Assembly: GCF_020075545.1 (NCBI RefSeq)
Contig: NZ_JAIQZK010000014.1
Coordinates: 1-39,680, forward strand
Reading direction: 5' to 3'
Origin: Nocardioides sp. TRM66260-LWL
Lineage (GTDB): Bacteria > Actinomycetota > Actinomycetes > Propionibacteriales > Nocardioidaceae
Length of the DNA: 39,680 nt
A program made the translations under genes and the position numbers. Shown here piece after piece: positions 32,201 through 37,417 of the stretch (position 1 is its first letter; each line of letters begins with the position of its first letter). The notes beneath the pieces are model-generated. The model ran no database searches. It was not told where the DNA came from and worked only from the letters and a program-made list of their open reading frames with translations.

Positions 32201-32855
32201 CGCGATCTTCGGCGGCGTCACCACCGACGCCTACGGGTTCCTCAACCGCTTCGTCGCCGACACCCAGAACGTCGTGGGCATCCCGACCCTGTTCGGCATC
32301 GCCGGTCTGGCCAGCACCACCGTGTGGAACAACGGCAGCCCGTCGAGCAACTACGTCAACACCATCCAGGGAGCGGTCAGCAACTTCCGCACCATCGCCT
32401 GCCCCTCGATCCCCGACCGGATCATGGGCGGCTCCGGTGCCGGACCCAGCTTCACCATCGACGGCTCCAACCCGCTGCTCACCATCCTCAACGGCGGCAC
32501 CCCCGTCGCCGGCTACGGCCTGCGTGGCTCGCACTACCAGCGCACCACCACGCAGACCCTCGCCGCCAACGGCGCCGTCACCATCGACGCCCAACTCGGC
32601 AACCTGTTCCCCATCACCCTCGGCGCCAACGCCACCTCCTCCACGATCACCAACCCCACCCTCGGGCAGGTCATCACGATCGAGTGGATCCAGGACGCCA
32701 CCGGCGGCCGCACCTACGCCTGGCCCGCAAACGCCCGCTTCGCCGGAGGCACCGCACCGGCAGCGTCGACCACCGCGACCTGGTCGGACTCGGTGACGTT
32801 GCGCTACGACGGCACCAACTGGCGGGAAATCAGCCGATCCGTGGGCGTCCGATGA
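29295..32855 (+). CDS. long tail fibre with internal repeats and beta-helix
   Basis: 1186 residues; GAAGGAG 7 nt before ATG 29295. Residues 1-140 form a beta attachment domain. Residues 150-470 hold two kinds of duplicated shaft repeats: LDTLNELAxALGNDxNFA (twice) and NLSDLASAPxARTNLGLGNVDNTSDANKPVS-type units (twice), both common in phage fibres. A beta-helix starts near 475 (SPQSALNAVAAFGGGTVVLPPG). Two copies of a separate beta module (about 614-681 and 732-804) are inserted in it. C-terminal residues 1090-1186 look like a trimerisation or receptor-tip domain (FPITLGANATSSTIT). Likely the main receptor-binding fibre. Confidence 0.82.
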   Translation: MTVTLPPGVIGVTCNLGPTYDFNIGDPKPARIEATLYISLPIVHEASKWRFDSPGIQLEADFGEQLTFAVVPTDADGYLSVETGQLVKNWAYKLVGTFTWTDGRKAKFRKIFQPLAGQATLDLNAIPDDGPVTDPVGAPRNQVRSVAGYTDIVTTAQLRAAVDQFFDAAGSAAAVQAAAAADATNKVAGEAYLRDAAIQAAIASLIGSAPGALDTLNELAAALGNDPNFAASITAVLAGKQPLDADLTQISALATTAYGRAFLTLADAAAARGALGLGTAALQPTTAFEPAGSVAAAISALVASAPAALDTLNELATALGNDANFATTVSTALAGKAARAANLSDLASAPAARTNLGLGNVDNTSDANKPVSGAQAAADAAVQSAAAADATTKANAAQAAAISAAATDATAKANAAQAASLQKTSNLSDLASAPVARTNLGLGNVDNTSDANKPVSTAQAAYLAAQLNLSGATPAGLYSSPQSALNAVAAFGGGTVVLPPGPTYVPSGGFKLPSKVFLSGPAVRHSTNTLTYTDANGFLRPYFVNPTTGLADYEGAYLVPAAGSVGPMVWAGDYDSGYGIRDLLIFGVDVYGQNITPPAIPTWATTKAAWVDTAATTTTGSPTVQCSGIQATAQMVGKTITGSGIPNGTTVTGYSAAGNTLALSANATGTGTTTVTVSGGPSAKMPGLSGRQAISFGSGVGRKRARGVIENVTTWGCGSGGEGTTANNRSWSLSNALITSGSNVIQNVAGTQLDPKMISAPITGTGIPVGALVVAIDPANNAIAISTNATATNANQTVSIGGAGFTSALQQVYTGNAAVYVGSSETVIRGLACFFGAGDGLVIDNQDCQVDLDNLFGFNNGIGFRTTINSGPLRAVGAIDSFYNGWYGSTANVLLEGNGHRILSLQCDSGGAENLRWGRCTNSIIYSLVSNDSGFAWANTGSRYSAINFAAPAASTSNPIWNNGSNGGCAIFGGVTTDAYGFLNRFVADTQNVVGIPTLFGIAGLASTTVWNNGSPSSNYVNTIQGAVSNFRTIACPSIPDRIMGGSGAGPSFTIDGSNPLLTILNGGTPVAGYGLRGSHYQRTTTQTLAANGAVTIDAQLGNLFPITLGANATSSTITNPTLGQVITIEWIQDATGGRTYAWPANARFAGGTAPAASTTATWSDSVTLRYDGTNWREISRSVGVR
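29920..30305 (+). repeat. direct repeat A in the fibre gene
   Basis: Two diverged copies of about 95 bp (about 29,920-30,015 and 30,200-30,305) encode the LDTLNELAxALGNDxNFA repeat. The DNA stretch CTCGACACCCTCAACGAGCT is identical in both. They are the product of an internal duplication or recombination in the fibre shaft. Confidence 0.7.
30318..30676 (+). repeat. direct repeat B in the fibre gene
   Basis: Two copies of about 107 bp (30,318-30,425 and 30,570-30,676) encode NLSDLASAP-ARTNLGLGNVDNTSDANKPVS. They share long identical blocks and differ mostly at third positions, so the protein repeat is under selection while synonymous sites have diverged. Confidence 0.75.
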
Positions 32856-33259
32856 CCGCGCTGTCTCGGGTCGCGCGTGTCTGCCGTGACGTGTGCCTGA
32901 TCATCATGGGCACCCTCACGCTCATGGCGACCCCGGCGTCGATCGACGCCGGCCTCCGCGACGACCACCTCGCCACCCTCTGGTCCCTCACCCTCGTGGC
33001 AGCCGGTGCGGTGTGCCTGGTCGGCGCGGCGTGCCGGGCGCCGCTGGTCGAGGTCGCCGGCTGCACGATGGCCGGCGCGGCGTTCGCGACCTGGGCGTCA
33101 GCGGCGACCACGCAGGACCATCCGACGACGACGTCGTGGGTGATCGCGGTGCTGCTGATCTCCGGGGTGTGCGGGCAGGTGTACCGGGGCGCGGAGATCG
33201 TGAAGGACGCCCGCCCCACCATCTGGCCCGACCACCCAGCAGAGGGGGAAGGCCGATGA
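32852..33259 (+). CDS. membrane protein, four predicted TM segments (holin-like)
   Basis: 135 residues from ATG 32852 (ATGA overlap with the fibre stop). Hydrophobic segments at about 12-30 (VCLIIMGTLTLMATPASI), 42-62 (LWSLTLVAAGAVCLVGAAC), 66-84 and 95-112 (WVIAVLLISGVCGQV). The C-terminal 20 residues are charged. Position between fibre and lysis genes suggests a holin or holin-like protein, or a phage membrane modulator; no named family recognised. Confidence 0.6.
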   Translation: MTALSRVARVCRDVCLIIMGTLTLMATPASIDAGLRDDHLATLWSLTLVAAGAVCLVGAACRAPLVEVAGCTMAGAAFATWASAATTQDHPTTTSWVIAVLLISGVCGQVYRGAEIVKDARPTIWPDHPAEGEGR

Positions 33260-33516
33260 CCGACCCCACCGCCACGTTCGTCATCGCCCTGCTCTCCAGC
33301 CCGGTGATCGTGCTCGTCGCGAAGCGGTTCCTCTCCCGCGGCGCGCCGCCGACCGTCGCGGAGATGGTCGAGCGGATCGCCGCGCTTGAGGCGCGCGTGG
33401 AGCGGGTCGAGCGGGAGTCCCGCCTCAAGGACGACTACATCGGCGTCCTCCGCGCCTACATCACCGAGGGCAAGCCGCCCCCGCCGCCTGCGTGGCCCGC
33501 CGGCCTCACCTCCTGA
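33256..33516 (+). CDS. one-TM protein with coiled coil (holin/XhlA-like)
   Basis: 86 residues from ATG 33256 (GGGGGAAGG upstream). One N-terminal membrane segment (FVIALLSSPVIVLVAK), then a coiled coil (VAEMVERIAALEARVERVERE) and a Pro-rich C-terminal tail. The TM-plus-coiled-coil layout is that of small actinophage lysis-cassette membrane proteins of the XhlA/DUF2746 kind. ATG 33256 overlaps the preceding stop. Confidence 0.6.
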   Translation: MTDPTATFVIALLSSPVIVLVAKRFLSRGAPPTVAEMVERIAALEARVERVERESRLKDDYIGVLRAYITEGKPPPPPAWPAGLTS

Positions 33517-33542
33517 ACTGCGCGCCCGCGCGCGCCTTCGAC

Positions 33543-33580
33543 CAGGCCCCCTGCTGACCGGACGTGCAGCAGGGGGCCTG
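33543..33580 (+). terminator. strong hairpin terminator between tail and lysis genes
   Basis: CAGGCCCCCTGCTG (33543-33556) and CAGCAGGGGGCCTG (33567-33580) form a perfect 14-bp stem with a 10-nt loop. No T-run follows. It separates the tail/membrane-protein genes from the endolysin gene, whose GAGGAG lies 9 nt before GTG 33619. Loop bases 33560-33566 (GGACGTG) can alternatively pair with 33582-33588 (CACGTCC). Confidence 0.65.
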
Positions 33581-33618
33581 CCACGTCCACCCCGCGTCCA
33601 TCCCTCGAGGAGCACACC

Positions 33619-34149
33619 GTGACCCTGTACGCCCAGAACGGGCGGCCCGTCCTCGACGAGGACTCGCCCGAGCTCTACACGTGGACCCTGCCGCTGCGCG
33701 GCGGCGTCGAGAAGATCCGGCTGCGCCGCGGCGCCCCCGGGTTCGTCCTCTGCTGGCTCATCCTCTGGTGGGACGAGTCGATGGAGTCCGTGGTTGGCCG
33801 CACCCTCGACGAGTGGGGCTACGCCAAGCGCCTCATCCGCGGGTCCGCGACGGTCTGGTCAAACCACTCGACCGCCGAGGCCGTCGACATCAACGCCGCC
33901 GCACACCCGCTCGGCACCCGCACCCTCACCAAGCTGCAGCTGCGGAAACTGCGCTGGCGGATGCTCACCTGCGGCGGAGTCGTCCGCGCCGGCGCGTTCT
34001 ACGCGAACCGGCCCGACGAGATGCACCTTGAGCTCGTGAAGGGCGGCGCCCCCGTCGACCGGCTCGCGCGCCGCTGGGCGAAGTCGAAGCGCGGCCAGCG
34101 GCTTCTCGCCGCGAACACCGCTCAGCGCGCCCTAGTGGCCCGCCGATGA
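33619..34149 (+). CDS. endolysin, M15-type peptidoglycan peptidase
   Basis: 176 residues from GTG 33619 (GAGGAG 9 nt upstream). Zinc-peptidase M15 motifs: SNHSTAEAVD at 81-90 gives His83 and Asp90, and DEMHLEL at 133-139 gives His136, the three metal ligands. The spacing fits the VanY/L-Ala-D-Glu endopeptidase fold. No separate cell-wall-binding domain is obvious, only a basic C-terminus (RRWAKSKRGQRLLAAN) that may bind the wall. No signal peptide is seen, so release probably relies on the holin. ATG 34146 of the holin overlaps its stop. Confidence 0.82.
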   Translation: MTLYAQNGRPVLDEDSPELYTWTLPLRGGVEKIRLRRGAPGFVLCWLILWWDESMESVVGRTLDEWGYAKRLIRGSATVWSNHSTAEAVDINAAAHPLGTRTLTKLQLRKLRWRMLTCGGVVRAGAFYANRPDEMHLELVKGGAPVDRLARRWAKSKRGQRLLAANTAQRALVARR

Positions 34150-34400
34150 CCGGCATGCTCGAGGCGCTCGCGCCGTACCGGAAGGCGATCGCCGCGGCAC
34201 TCGTCGCCGCCCTGACCACCGCGGCGACGCTCGTCGACGGCGGCCTCACCGTCGGCGAGGTCCTCACGATTGCCGCGGCGGCGGTCGCGGCCGGTGGAGG
34301 CGTGTACGCCGTCCCGAACGCGCCCCAACGGACCATTGTTCGCGGCCGGGGCGACTCGGTCAGCCACACCTACAGGCCGGACGTGTCAGACGGGATCTGA
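34146..34400 (+). CDS. holin
   Basis: 84 residues. It begins MTGMLEALAPYRKAIAAALVAALTTAATLVDGG, the typical actinophage holin start (APYRKA...), then a second hydrophobic segment (VLTIAAAAVAAGGGVYAVPN) and a polar tail. Two membrane helices make a class II holin, which would open the inner membrane at lysis and release the endolysin. The ATGA overlap couples it to the endolysin. Its 3' end overlaps the end of the convergent Doc-like gene by 31 bp. Confidence 0.8.
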   Translation: MTGMLEALAPYRKAIAAALVAALTTAATLVDGGLTVGEVLTIAAAAVAAGGGVYAVPNAPQRTIVRGRGDSVSHTYRPDVSDGI

Positions 34401-35230
34401 GTGCTGCGAATCAGCGAGATCGGGATGCTGCCGGCATGCTGACCGCCGATCGCCACGTGCAGGGTCACTCGACCAGGCTGAATGGCAGACAGCCCGACGG
34501 GCACCGCGAAGGTCGTTGGCATGAACTTGCGCTGATGGTGAGCGTGTCCCGTGGGAACCAGCAGACCGAGAGAGTGTTCGTAGGGGAACGCGGGCAGCGG
34601 TCGAGCGATGCGTCGGCCTTTGTCGTCGCCGTCGATCTGGACCGTTAGGGATAGACCTTCGGGGCTCTCGTCGTCACGCCAGTGAATCCGACCTGCAATC
34701 CACGCGAACACAGGGCCGGGGATTTCTCGGGCTTCGATGGTGAAGAGATGAGCGTGATCAAGGCTGAGCAGGCCGCCTTCCTCATGCCATGCCCCGATTG
34801 CGAGGACGAGGTACTCGAGCCGAGGATCGGACGCGTAGCCGACACGACTACGGCCGTGAACCGATCGGAACCACTCAGCCGCGCGGTCAGCCGCAAAGTC
34901 CTGCACTGTGGCGACCGAAAGCACGAAGGCCTCCGCCTCAACATCAGGAACAACCGGAAGTTGGATGCCATTCAGCTCTAGAAGCGCGAGCGCGGCCAAC
35001 CACGCCGTCCTCTTGTTGCCGTCGGCGAAGGCCTGAGTACTCGCGAGTCCGTGGAGCATGGCGCCGGCCTTGTCCCAGAGGGTCGGGAACAGCTCGTGAT
35101 CACCGAAGCCGGAGAACGGTCGCAGGAGAGCGCCCTCGACGGCTCCACGATCGGCAGCTGACAGCCCGCCTCCACCCAGGCGGCGATTGATCTCGCCGAC
35201 GACCTCGAGGCTGAGACGCTCAACCGGCAT
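34370..35230 (-). CDS. Doc-like toxin with an extra C-terminal domain
   Basis: 286 residues. Residues 1-125 are a Doc-family (death-on-curing) Fic fold. The active-site motif reads QAFADGNKRTAW at 66-77, with Gln66 where the HxFx(D/N)(A/G)NKR consensus has His. P1 Doc uses this His to phosphorylate EF-Tu, so activity may be altered or lost, although some Doc relatives also carry Gln. Residues 136-286 are an added beta-rich domain (LEYLVLAIGAWHEEGG..., VTLHVAIGGQHAG) resembling DUF6941-type proteins; its role is unknown. The gene is 14 nt downstream of a short putative antitoxin and convergent with the holin. Base composition is less GC-rich than the late genes, as for a moron. Confidence 0.7.
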   Translation of the reverse strand: MPVERLSLEVVGEINRRLGGGGLSAADRGAVEGALLRPFSGFGDHELFPTLWDKAGAMLHGLASTQAFADGNKRTAWLAALALLELNGIQLPVVPDVEAEAFVLSVATVQDFAADRAAEWFRSVHGRSRVGYASDPRLEYLVLAIGAWHEEGGLLSLDHAHLFTIEAREIPGPVFAWIAGRIHWRDDESPEGLSLTVQIDGDDKGRRIARPLPAFPYEHSLGLLVPTGHAHHQRKFMPTTFAVPVGLSAIQPGRVTLHVAIGGQHAGSIPISLIRSTQIPSDTSGL

Positions 35231-35244
35231 CGCCGCGGATGCGC

Positions 35245-35379
35245 CTACTGCGCGAGTCGATCAAGCAGGCCGGCCCACCGCGGGATCAGCCTCTCGACGA
35301 TCTCCAGGACCTCCTCGTCGGACGCGACAGGGATGTCAGCCACGTCCTGGCTGTCCACTCGCACATCGTCGCGTCCCAT
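35245..35379 (-). CDS. short putative antitoxin upstream of the Doc-like gene
   Basis: 44 residues (MGRDDVRVDSQDVADIPVASD...). The C-terminal two-thirds form one amphipathic helix (EEVLEIVERLIPRWAGLLDRLA), like the Doc-binding tail of Phd-type antitoxins; no DNA-binding N-domain is visible. ATG 35379 is preferred over upstream extension because TACTCT lies 6 nt before it, making a leaderless transcript likely. It precedes the toxin gene by 14 nt, the usual antitoxin-first order. Identification as antitoxin is by position and helix only. Confidence 0.5.
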   Translation of the reverse strand: MGRDDVRVDSQDVADIPVASDEEVLEIVERLIPRWAGLLDRLAQ

Positions 35380-35385
35380 GTAGCG

Positions 35386-35415
35386 AGAGTACGCCGCCGC
35401 CGATGACGGTGACCA
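35386..35415 (-). promoter_or_regulatory. leaderless promoter of the Doc-like module
   Basis: On the minus strand TGGTCA is followed 18 nt later by TACTCT (35386-35391), and the ATG at 35379 begins 6 nt after the hexamer. This is the arrangement of a sigma-A promoter producing a leaderless mRNA. Confidence 0.45.
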
Positions 35416-35420
35416 GAGAA

Positions 35421-35455
35421 CGCCCCCGTCCACCCTCACCAGGTGGGCGGGGGCG
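35421..35455 (-). terminator. hairpin between the two minus-strand moron units
   Basis: A 14-bp stem (35421-35434 with 35442-35455; one G-T pair) with a 7-nt loop, containing GCCCCCG/CGGGGGC. It follows the stop of the 35473-35706 gene on the minus strand and lies just upstream of the antitoxin promoter, so it would end that transcript. Confidence 0.6.
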
Positions 35456-35472
35456 CTTCGTCGCGTCCAGGG

Positions 35473-35706
35473 TCAGATCGACACGTCGGCGACCATCGCG
35501 CCGAACCGCTCATCGGGCCGCCACTCGACGACCACCGGCCGCCCGGCCGCCATCGCGACCGCTCGCTCGACGCACCACGCCTGCCCTTCGGCCTGGGTCT
35601 CGGCGGCGTGGGACTGCAGGTCGATCGGGGTGGGTCCGGCGACGTTGCAGATCCACCAGCCGCCGGAGTCGTCGTCGGGCTCGACGATCAGCGTGATCCG
35701 CGGCAT
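35473..35706 (-). CDS. small hypothetical moron protein
   Basis: 77 residues (MPRITLIVEPDDDSGGWWIC...). A short beta hairpin (ITLIVEPDDDSGGWWICNVAG), a helix (ETQAEGQAWCVERAVAMAAG), then a beta strand (PVVVEWRPDERF). The topology superficially resembles HicB-like or other small alpha/beta folds, but the family is not recognised. TAGCGT 8 nt before the ATG suggests a leaderless promoter divergent from the gene at 35757. Confidence 0.6.
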   Translation of the reverse strand: MPRITLIVEPDDDSGGWWICNVAGPTPIDLQSHAAETQAEGQAWCVERAVAMAAGRPVVVEWRPDERFGAMVADVSI

Positions 35707-35756
35707 GAGCGCAGACGCTACGTGGCTGTCGCCGCCGGCGGCTACCGTCGCCCGGC
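35707..35756. promoter_or_regulatory. divergent promoter pair between moron genes
   Basis: A TAnnnT hexamer lies 8 nt before each start: TAGCGT on the minus strand (35715-35720) for the gene ending at 35473, and TACCGT on the plus strand (35743-35748) for ATG 35757. Both imply leaderless transcripts from a 50-bp spacer. No good -35 boxes are evident. Confidence 0.4.
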
Positions 35757-36068
35757 ATGGGGCTCGAGCAAGACCGCATCACCATCGCCCGCCTGTGCGG
35801 CACCGCCCGCCGCCTAGCCGCCGCCCGCACCCCCATCGACCAGGCGGTCACCGAGCTGCATGCGATCACCCGCGACCCGCGGCTCCTCGGCCAGGCATCC
35901 GGCAGCGAGCTCGGCGGCTGGCAGGCCGACCCGATCCGCACCTGCTGGGGCCAGCGCATCTCCCGGCTGCTCGACGCTGCCGGAGCCGACCCCGCGGTGC
36001 GGGACGAGTGGGCCGCGTGGGCGCGTGGCGAGCGGCTCGCCCCGCCGGCCGAGAGCCGGCGGGGCTGA
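35757..36068 (+). CDS. small hypothetical moron protein
   Basis: 103 residues (MGLEQDRITIARLCGTARRLAA...). Mostly helical, with the stretch QAVTELHAITRDPRLLGQASG and a Trp-rich middle. It is the only plus-strand gene in the moron block. I do not recognise it. The TGA lies at the end of a perfect GC hairpin (36039-36065). Confidence 0.55.
   Translation: MGLEQDRITIARLCGTARRLAAARTPIDQAVTELHAITRDPRLLGQASGSELGGWQADPIRTCWGQRISRLLDAAGADPAVRDEWAAWARGERLAPPAESRRG
36039..36065. terminator. bidirectional GC hairpin
   Basis: GCCCCGCCGGC and GCCGGCGGGGC form a perfect 11-bp stem with a 5-nt loop. It overlaps the end of the plus-strand gene and follows (on the minus strand) the DUF2510 membrane protein gene, which stops at 36074. 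Convergent genes sharing one hairpin suggest a bidirectional terminator. Confidence 0.6.
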
Positions 36069-36073
36069 CCCGC

Positions 36074-36568
36074 TCAGGGCTGGAACGTCTGGATCTGTCC
36101 GATGAAGCCGAGCGTCAGCAGACCGCTGATCAGCCCGGCCAGCGAGAGGGCCACCGACCATCCAGTGCGGACCACGAAGACGCGCGGGATGAAGTAGAGC
36201 CACATCGTGAGGATCCACAGCATGAAGCCAGGCCCGACGCGACCTGCGCGCCGCAGCGCGCTCACGTCGAGGCCCGCGAAGACGATGACGGTGGTGGTCG
36301 TGATCACGCCCAGCGCCGAGGCGGCGGTCGGTCCGTAGGCACCGCCGGCAACGGCGAGCAGCACGGTCACCAGTGGCACTGCCGCGGCGAGCCCTGCCGC
36401 CCACGCCGAGACGGGCGCGCCGGCGGGCGGTGCGACTGCTGCCGGCTGAGGGATGGCCGTGGAGTGCAGGTCGCTGGTCCATGCGCTGCCGTTCCAGAAC
36501 TGCAGGTGGCCGGGTCGCTCCGGTGACGGGTACCAGCCGGGCGGCGGCGGAGGGGACGGCGGCTGCAT
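36074..36568 (-). CDS. DUF2510 membrane protein (moron)
   Basis: 164 residues from ATG 36568. The N-terminal 35 residues carry a DUF2510 motif (PPPPPGWYPSPERPGHLQFWNGSAWTSD), common in actinobacterial membrane proteins. Three to four hydrophobic segments follow (about 55-75, 80-98, 110-128, 140-158). The start is ATG 36568 rather than GTG 36577: TAGCGT (36576-36581) lies 7 nt upstream and overlaps the GTG, fitting leaderless initiation at the ATG. A phage membrane protein made in the lysogen could act in superinfection exclusion, but this is speculation. It converges with the plus-strand gene at 35757. Confidence 0.7.
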   Translation of the reverse strand: MQPPSPPPPPGWYPSPERPGHLQFWNGSAWTSDLHSTAIPQPAAVAPPAGAPVSAWAAGLAAAVPLVTVLLAVAGGAYGPTAASALGVITTTTVIVFAGLDVSALRRAGRVGPGFMLWILTMWLYFIPRVFVVRTGWSVALSLAGLISGLLTLGFIGQIQTFQP

Positions 36569-36601
36569 GCCGGGCACGCTAGGGCAGTGCGCCTGGCCGC
36601 G

Positions 36602-36871
36602 TCACGCGATCCGGGCGGTGCGTTGCGCCCGGCGTGCGTCGCGGAGCCGCTGCAGCCGCCGCAAGTTCACAGGGTCGTGCTCGAGCGCCGCGGGCCGGTC
36701 GAGGAGCGCGTTCACGACCTGGGCGTGCCGGGTGATCGACCAGCCGAATCGGTCGAGGACCGCGGACTCGCGGGCGCCGGCGTGACGCCACCGGAGGCGC
36801 TCGAAGTCGAGGATCTCCATCTCCAGCTCGGTCAACGGCTCGTCCATGCCGATCAGGCTGCCACCGGGCAC
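36602..36871 (-). CDS. DUF3263 protein
   Basis: 89 residues if GTG 36871 is used; ATG 36847 (MDEPLTELEMEILDFERL) gives 81. The core LTELEMEILDFERLRWRHAGARESAVLDRFGWSITRHAQVVNALLDRP matches DUF3263, a small actinobacterial/actinophage helix-turn-helix-like family of unknown function. TAGGAC lies 5 nt before the GTG, weakly supporting the longer leaderless form. It is followed on the same strand by the DUF2510 gene 30-odd nt on. Confidence 0.75.
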   Translation of the reverse strand: MPGGSLIGMDEPLTELEMEILDFERLRWRHAGARESAVLDRFGWSITRHAQVVNALLDRPAALEHDPVNLRRLQRLRDARRAQRTARIA

Positions 36872-36879
36872 CGACAGTC

Positions 36880-37140
36880 CTACAGCGCGCTGGTGACCGC
36901 CGGTGGAATGGTTCTCCGGCGCCGACGCCTGGCCCTCGTCGTGCTGTTCGATCCGGCCGCGACCATCTCGTCGATGGAGGCCTGGGTCGTGAGCCAGCGG
37001 CCGCCGACCTTCGAGCCTGCGAGGTTGCCGTTGCGCAGCTGCTCACGGATCCAGTCGGCGCTCATGGGCAGCTGCTCGGCTGCCTGCTCAGGGGTCAGGT
37101 ACCGGCGGGGGAGTGGTGTCTCGGGGCGCTGGTGCTTCAT
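36880..37140 (-). CDS. excisionase-type helix-turn-helix protein
   Basis: 86 residues (MKHQRPETPLPRRYLTPEQAAE...). The N-terminal 60 residues form a MerR/excisionase (HTH_17) winged helix: RYLTPEQAAEQLPMSADWIREQLRNGNL followed by the wing GSKVGGRWLTTQASIDEM. The tail is Arg-rich. It is the last phage gene before the attachment junction, matching a Xis role that directs excision. Two direct repeats between it and the junction could be its binding sites. No integrase is in the window, so it presumably lies near the other end. Confidence 0.7.
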   Translation of the reverse strand: MKHQRPETPLPRRYLTPEQAAEQLPMSADWIREQLRNGNLAGSKVGGRWLTTQASIDEMVAAGSNSTTRARRRRRRTIPPAVTSAL

Positions 37141-37157
37141 CGGTGCAGCCTGTCGTT

Positions 37158-37178
37158 CGTGGGGCAAACGTGGGGCAA
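37158..37178. promoter_or_regulatory. tandem direct repeats near attR (possible Xis sites)
   Basis: CGTGGGGCAA occurs at 37158-37167 and 37169-37178, 11 bp apart, one helical turn. They lie just upstream of the excisionase-type gene and about 115 bp from the tRNA junction. Tandem Xis sites one turn apart are known in lambda-type systems. An inverted pair TTGACC (37233-37238) / GGTCAA (37257-37262) lies closer to the junction. Confidence 0.4.
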
Positions 37179-37284
37179 CGGCACGCACCACCGAACATGC
37201 GTTCGCATCACTTCGCGAGGGCGAAACGGTCGTTGACCTGCGCAAACAGCCTTCATGGTCAAAGTCGCCCCACCCCGCATCACG

Positions 37285-37305
37285 CCCGGATTCGGATTAT
37301 GAGTC
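37285..37305. other. attR junction of the prophage
   Basis: The tRNA-Met sequence on the minus strand matches through the anticodon loop and CC of the 3' stem, then stops matching at 37293. From there left the sequence is phage-like. This defines the right attachment junction within a few bases of 37294. The core cannot be delimited without attL. A copy of the GGACTCATAATCC core was not found at the left of the window. Confidence 0.65.
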
Positions 37306-37335
37306 CTCTGCTCTGACCGACTGAGCTACCGCCCC
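37294..37335 (-). tRNA. 5' part of elongator tRNA-Met (CAT), split by the prophage
   Basis: Reading the minus strand from 37335: acceptor strand GGGGCGG, TA, D-stem GCTC/GAGC with a 9-nt loop, one A, stem GAGGA, loop CTCATAA (anticodon CAT, bases 37299-37301), then TCC. After that the expected stem continuation (TC) and the T-arm are absent: the phage side has GA and no TTCGA loop. Anticodon CAT with an elongator-type stem and a G1 start indicate elongator Met. A TAGGCT about 15 nt upstream may be the native -10. As it stands the gene is incomplete; an intact copy must exist elsewhere. Confidence 0.75.
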
Positions 37336-37417
37336 TCAGGCGCGGAGCCTAGCGAGCACGGGCCCGGTCGCTCCCGGGGTGTCCCGGGGGCGTGGGGCCG
37401 CGTGCTTGGCTGGGCGC

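Noticed and set aside
12205..32855. Tailocin (headless contractile particle) interpretation
   Set aside because: Portal, protease/scaffold, capsid, terminase and packaging region are all present, so this is a full phage.
33543..33588. H-type pseudoknot before the endolysin
   Set aside because: With a 14-bp first stem and a one-base connecting loop the second stem cannot form at the same time, so only alternative pairing is plausible.
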